From NCBI GenBank assembly GCA_020137815.1, contig CM035352.1:8300416-8364415 (forward strand): a DNA stretch of 64,000 nucleotides, given 5' to 3'. Position numbers and translations under genes: made by a program. This document shows positions 62,201 to 64,000 of this stretch, one piece after another (within the stretch, counting starts at the first letter, position 1; each line of letters begins with the position of its first letter). The notes beneath the pieces are model-generated. The model was not told the origin of the DNA and ran no database searches. It saw only the letters and a list, made by a program, of their open reading frames with translations. This DNA is from Hormiphora californensis (taxonomy: Eukaryota; Ctenophora; Tentaculata; Cydippida; Pleurobrachiidae).

Positions 62201-62959
62201 GTGGGTTCTGCAGTTGTTGAACTATTAGCTTAAATGAACCATAAATATACCGGATCGGCTGCAATGAGCACTATACTATTATCTTATCGAAATCGGTTAA
62301 GAAATAGGGAATAAATTTTCTTCCACATGCAAAGCGGGATTTTGGTGGCAACAAAATAAAAACGGGGTTTGAACAGCAATAAATCGGATATACAATACAT
62401 ACATTTTTATTAACAAAATAAATATTAAAATAAATATTTTAAATATTAAAAAGCAAGTTAGCTTTTATGTTATAGATTCGTACAGCTCAGCCAAATATAT
62501 CTCTTTTGCAACATCTGATGTCATCAATATCAAGCTATAGCAGATCTATGAAACATAATGTTCTTTAAAGATTTTAGTAGCATTTTTTATCGTTGTCTAA
62601 TCTGTAAATTGTAAATAAGGTCCGCTTGATGGAAATATTATTTTTTTAGTTTCCTTTTTTCCTCTTTTTTTTCTCCTTATTTAATAAACCGCACGTAATC
62701 CACTATTGTCCTACCAGCGGCCAGACACTCTTAGATGTGAAACATATTTGAACGACAAGGGTCGTGCAGCTTACTGATTTTATTCTTTATTTTATATTTA
62801 TTTATCGTCCAGTCTGGGGGTACGCAAAAGTGTCTGAATACTGGCGCCTGAACAGATTCGCTGACCACACTGGTAGAGAGTCAGTAATACCTCAATACCA
62901 CATTGTAGCGAGTCAGCAGATACCTCAATACCGCATTGTACAGAGTCAGTATAGATACC
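62201..62959. other. AT-rich region, no gene seen
   Basis: It lies between the last visible TRPM exon and a GPCR on the other strand. It may be TRPM intron (the last exon ends at a donor), which would make the GPCR nested. Short GAGTCAG(T)ATACCTCAATACC repeats are at 62878-62970. Confidence 0.45.
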
Positions 62960-63943
62960 TCAATACCGCATTTCCTTTCTCCGGAGTGTTCTGGCATTCT
63001 TGGTAAAGGCGAGATAAAGGAGTCCGTTGATGAGGGAGGCTGTTGTGGGCCACAAATTATGGGCCAGATAAGATCCTATAAACGGGGTTACCAAAGTATC
63101 CAATTCCACCGTAGATTTCATGTCCTGCGTCTTATAGGCGAATGGTTTAGCCACTATAGTGTAAATGAAGATACCCATTGAGACAGTGCTGTTGAAGTTC
63201 AGTATGGATATCTTGATTGTGCCATTTAGAGAGCGCTTCTGTCCACCAATAGGATGTCTGTAAAGCCATATCAGGTATGAGAGTGTTAGACAAGTTGAGG
63301 TGATGCCTAGAAGGTTAACCACCCCGATTGATGCGAGCAGGTAGATGAAATAAAATGGGCCGCCTATATAGGGGAAATCAATGCCGAAGATGACAGGTTT
63401 CAGGGTGTATGGCCATCCCTTGGTGACCAAGTATGCTATGTAGAGGGGTGGGTAGAGGATAGAAAATACAGTCCCCAGCAGGATGTATTTCAATGGTAAG
63501 TGTGCGAAGGGCCAACGGATTTGAATGAATCGCACCGTTGCAAAAATGGCTGTTATCATGATTGGTGCGTACTGTAAAGTGTAGACCATTAATGAGACGG
63601 ATAGGCCGAAGATACTTGGATTGATTCTTTTTGAATACAATATATAGTAGTCCTCGCACAGCACATCCGAAATGTTAAATGTGAGGAAGTTCTTGACCAT
63701 ACCACAATTGGGATCTTTCTCAGCCCAAAGTGCGGATAGTGCTACCGGAGAAAGGACCACACTGGAAAGCAGATCCGAGCATGCTAGGATTATGTAAAGA
63801 ACCTGAGAAATGGAATACTTTTTGTAGTAGTTGTGCCGGATTACCATTGCGTTTAAAGGGGCAGATACCAACGCCAAGCAAACAAGAATCTGGAACACAC
63901 CAAAGTCAGGAAAACTCGTTTTTCCTTCACTGAAAACTGCCAT
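62960..63943 (-). CDS. Single-exon rhodopsin-type GPCR, intact
   Basis: 327 residues with seven hydrophobic helices: FGVFQILVCLALVSAPLNAM (1), VLYIILACSDLLSSVVLSPV (2), FGLSVSLMVYTLQYAPIMIT (3), YILLGTVFSILYPPLYIAYL (4), FYFIYLLASIGVVNLLGITS (5), STVSMGIFIYTIVAKPFAYK (6), AHNLWPTTASLINGLLYLAF (7). A short N-terminus without a signal peptide and a short basic tail are as expected for a compact class A receptor. The DRY motif is not canonical (ATVRFIQIRWPF at the end of helix 3) and NPxxY is replaced by NGLLY. Orphan; ligand unknown. It lies antisense to TRPM and may be inside one of its introns. Confidence 0.82.
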   Translation of the reverse strand: MAVFSEGKTSFPDFGVFQILVCLALVSAPLNAMVIRHNYYKKYSISQVLYIILACSDLLSSVVLSPVALSALWAEKDPNCGMVKNFLTFNISDVLCEDYYILYSKRINPSIFGLSVSLMVYTLQYAPIMITAIFATVRFIQIRWPFAHLPLKYILLGTVFSILYPPLYIAYLVTKGWPYTLKPVIFGIDFPYIGGPFYFIYLLASIGVVNLLGITSTCLTLSYLIWLYRHPIGGQKRSLNGTIKISILNFNSTVSMGIFIYTIVAKPFAYKTQDMKSTVELDTLVTPFIGSYLAHNLWPTTASLINGLLYLAFTKNARTLRRKEMRY

Positions 63944-64000
63944 GTCTGAAAGACATGTAATTGTCTGTATTACAAAAGTCGTGAGTTTAAATTGTTGTTA

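Overview
The window looks like nuclear DNA of an early-branching animal, possibly a sponge, although the species cannot be fixed from sequence alone. Genes are split by GT-AG introns, some as short as about 43 bases. The set includes an Arf-like ciliary GTPase (ARL6/BBS3), GPCRs, kringle and LDLa domains, a TRPM-type channel and XK-related proteins, which is an animal repertoire. No bacterial, plasmid or viral organisation is visible.

Layout, left to right: a VIT1/CCC1-type metal transporter (2072-4520, minus); GID4, the substrate receptor of the CTLH/GID ubiquitin ligase (6259-10148, minus); an intergenic zone full of palindromic mobile elements (10.2-13.5 kb); a 9-kb, about 22-exon receptor gene (13554-22577, minus) that joins a secreted N-terminus, an F5/8-type (fucolectin-like) domain, four kringles, LDLa repeats and a seven-helix rhodopsin-type GPCR; a second GPCR-like gene with broken frame (23016-24098, minus); ARL6 (24642-35971, plus), whose introns hold an R2-like non-LTR retrotransposon set in a GA microsatellite and a 1.34-kb near-perfect palindrome; an SDR gene (36617-37860, minus); an XK-related gene (39733-42084, minus); a second XK-related gene whose C-terminal tail has expanded into a 4.2-kb, roughly 115-unit tandem array (43680-49993, minus); a second SDR (51764-54880, minus); the N-terminal two-thirds of a TRPM channel (55876-62200, plus, continuing past the last exon seen); and an intact single-exon GPCR (62960-63943, minus).

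The genes do not form an operon or one pathway; they are independent animal loci. The SDR and XKR genes are duplicated pairs, and the SDR pair has patchy identity that suggests gene conversion. Non-coding DNA is dominated by TA-flanked foldback elements (at least three families), GA/CT microsatellites about every 5 kb, and minisatellites that copied exon-intron borders together with their splice sites.

Several coding regions (two GPCRs, both XKRs, TRPM exon 3) carry one- or two-base frame shifts although the surrounding protein is well conserved. The sequence cannot tell decayed genes from uncorrected long-read assembly indels. Splice sites were placed by eye with phase checking; transcript data would be needed to confirm them.
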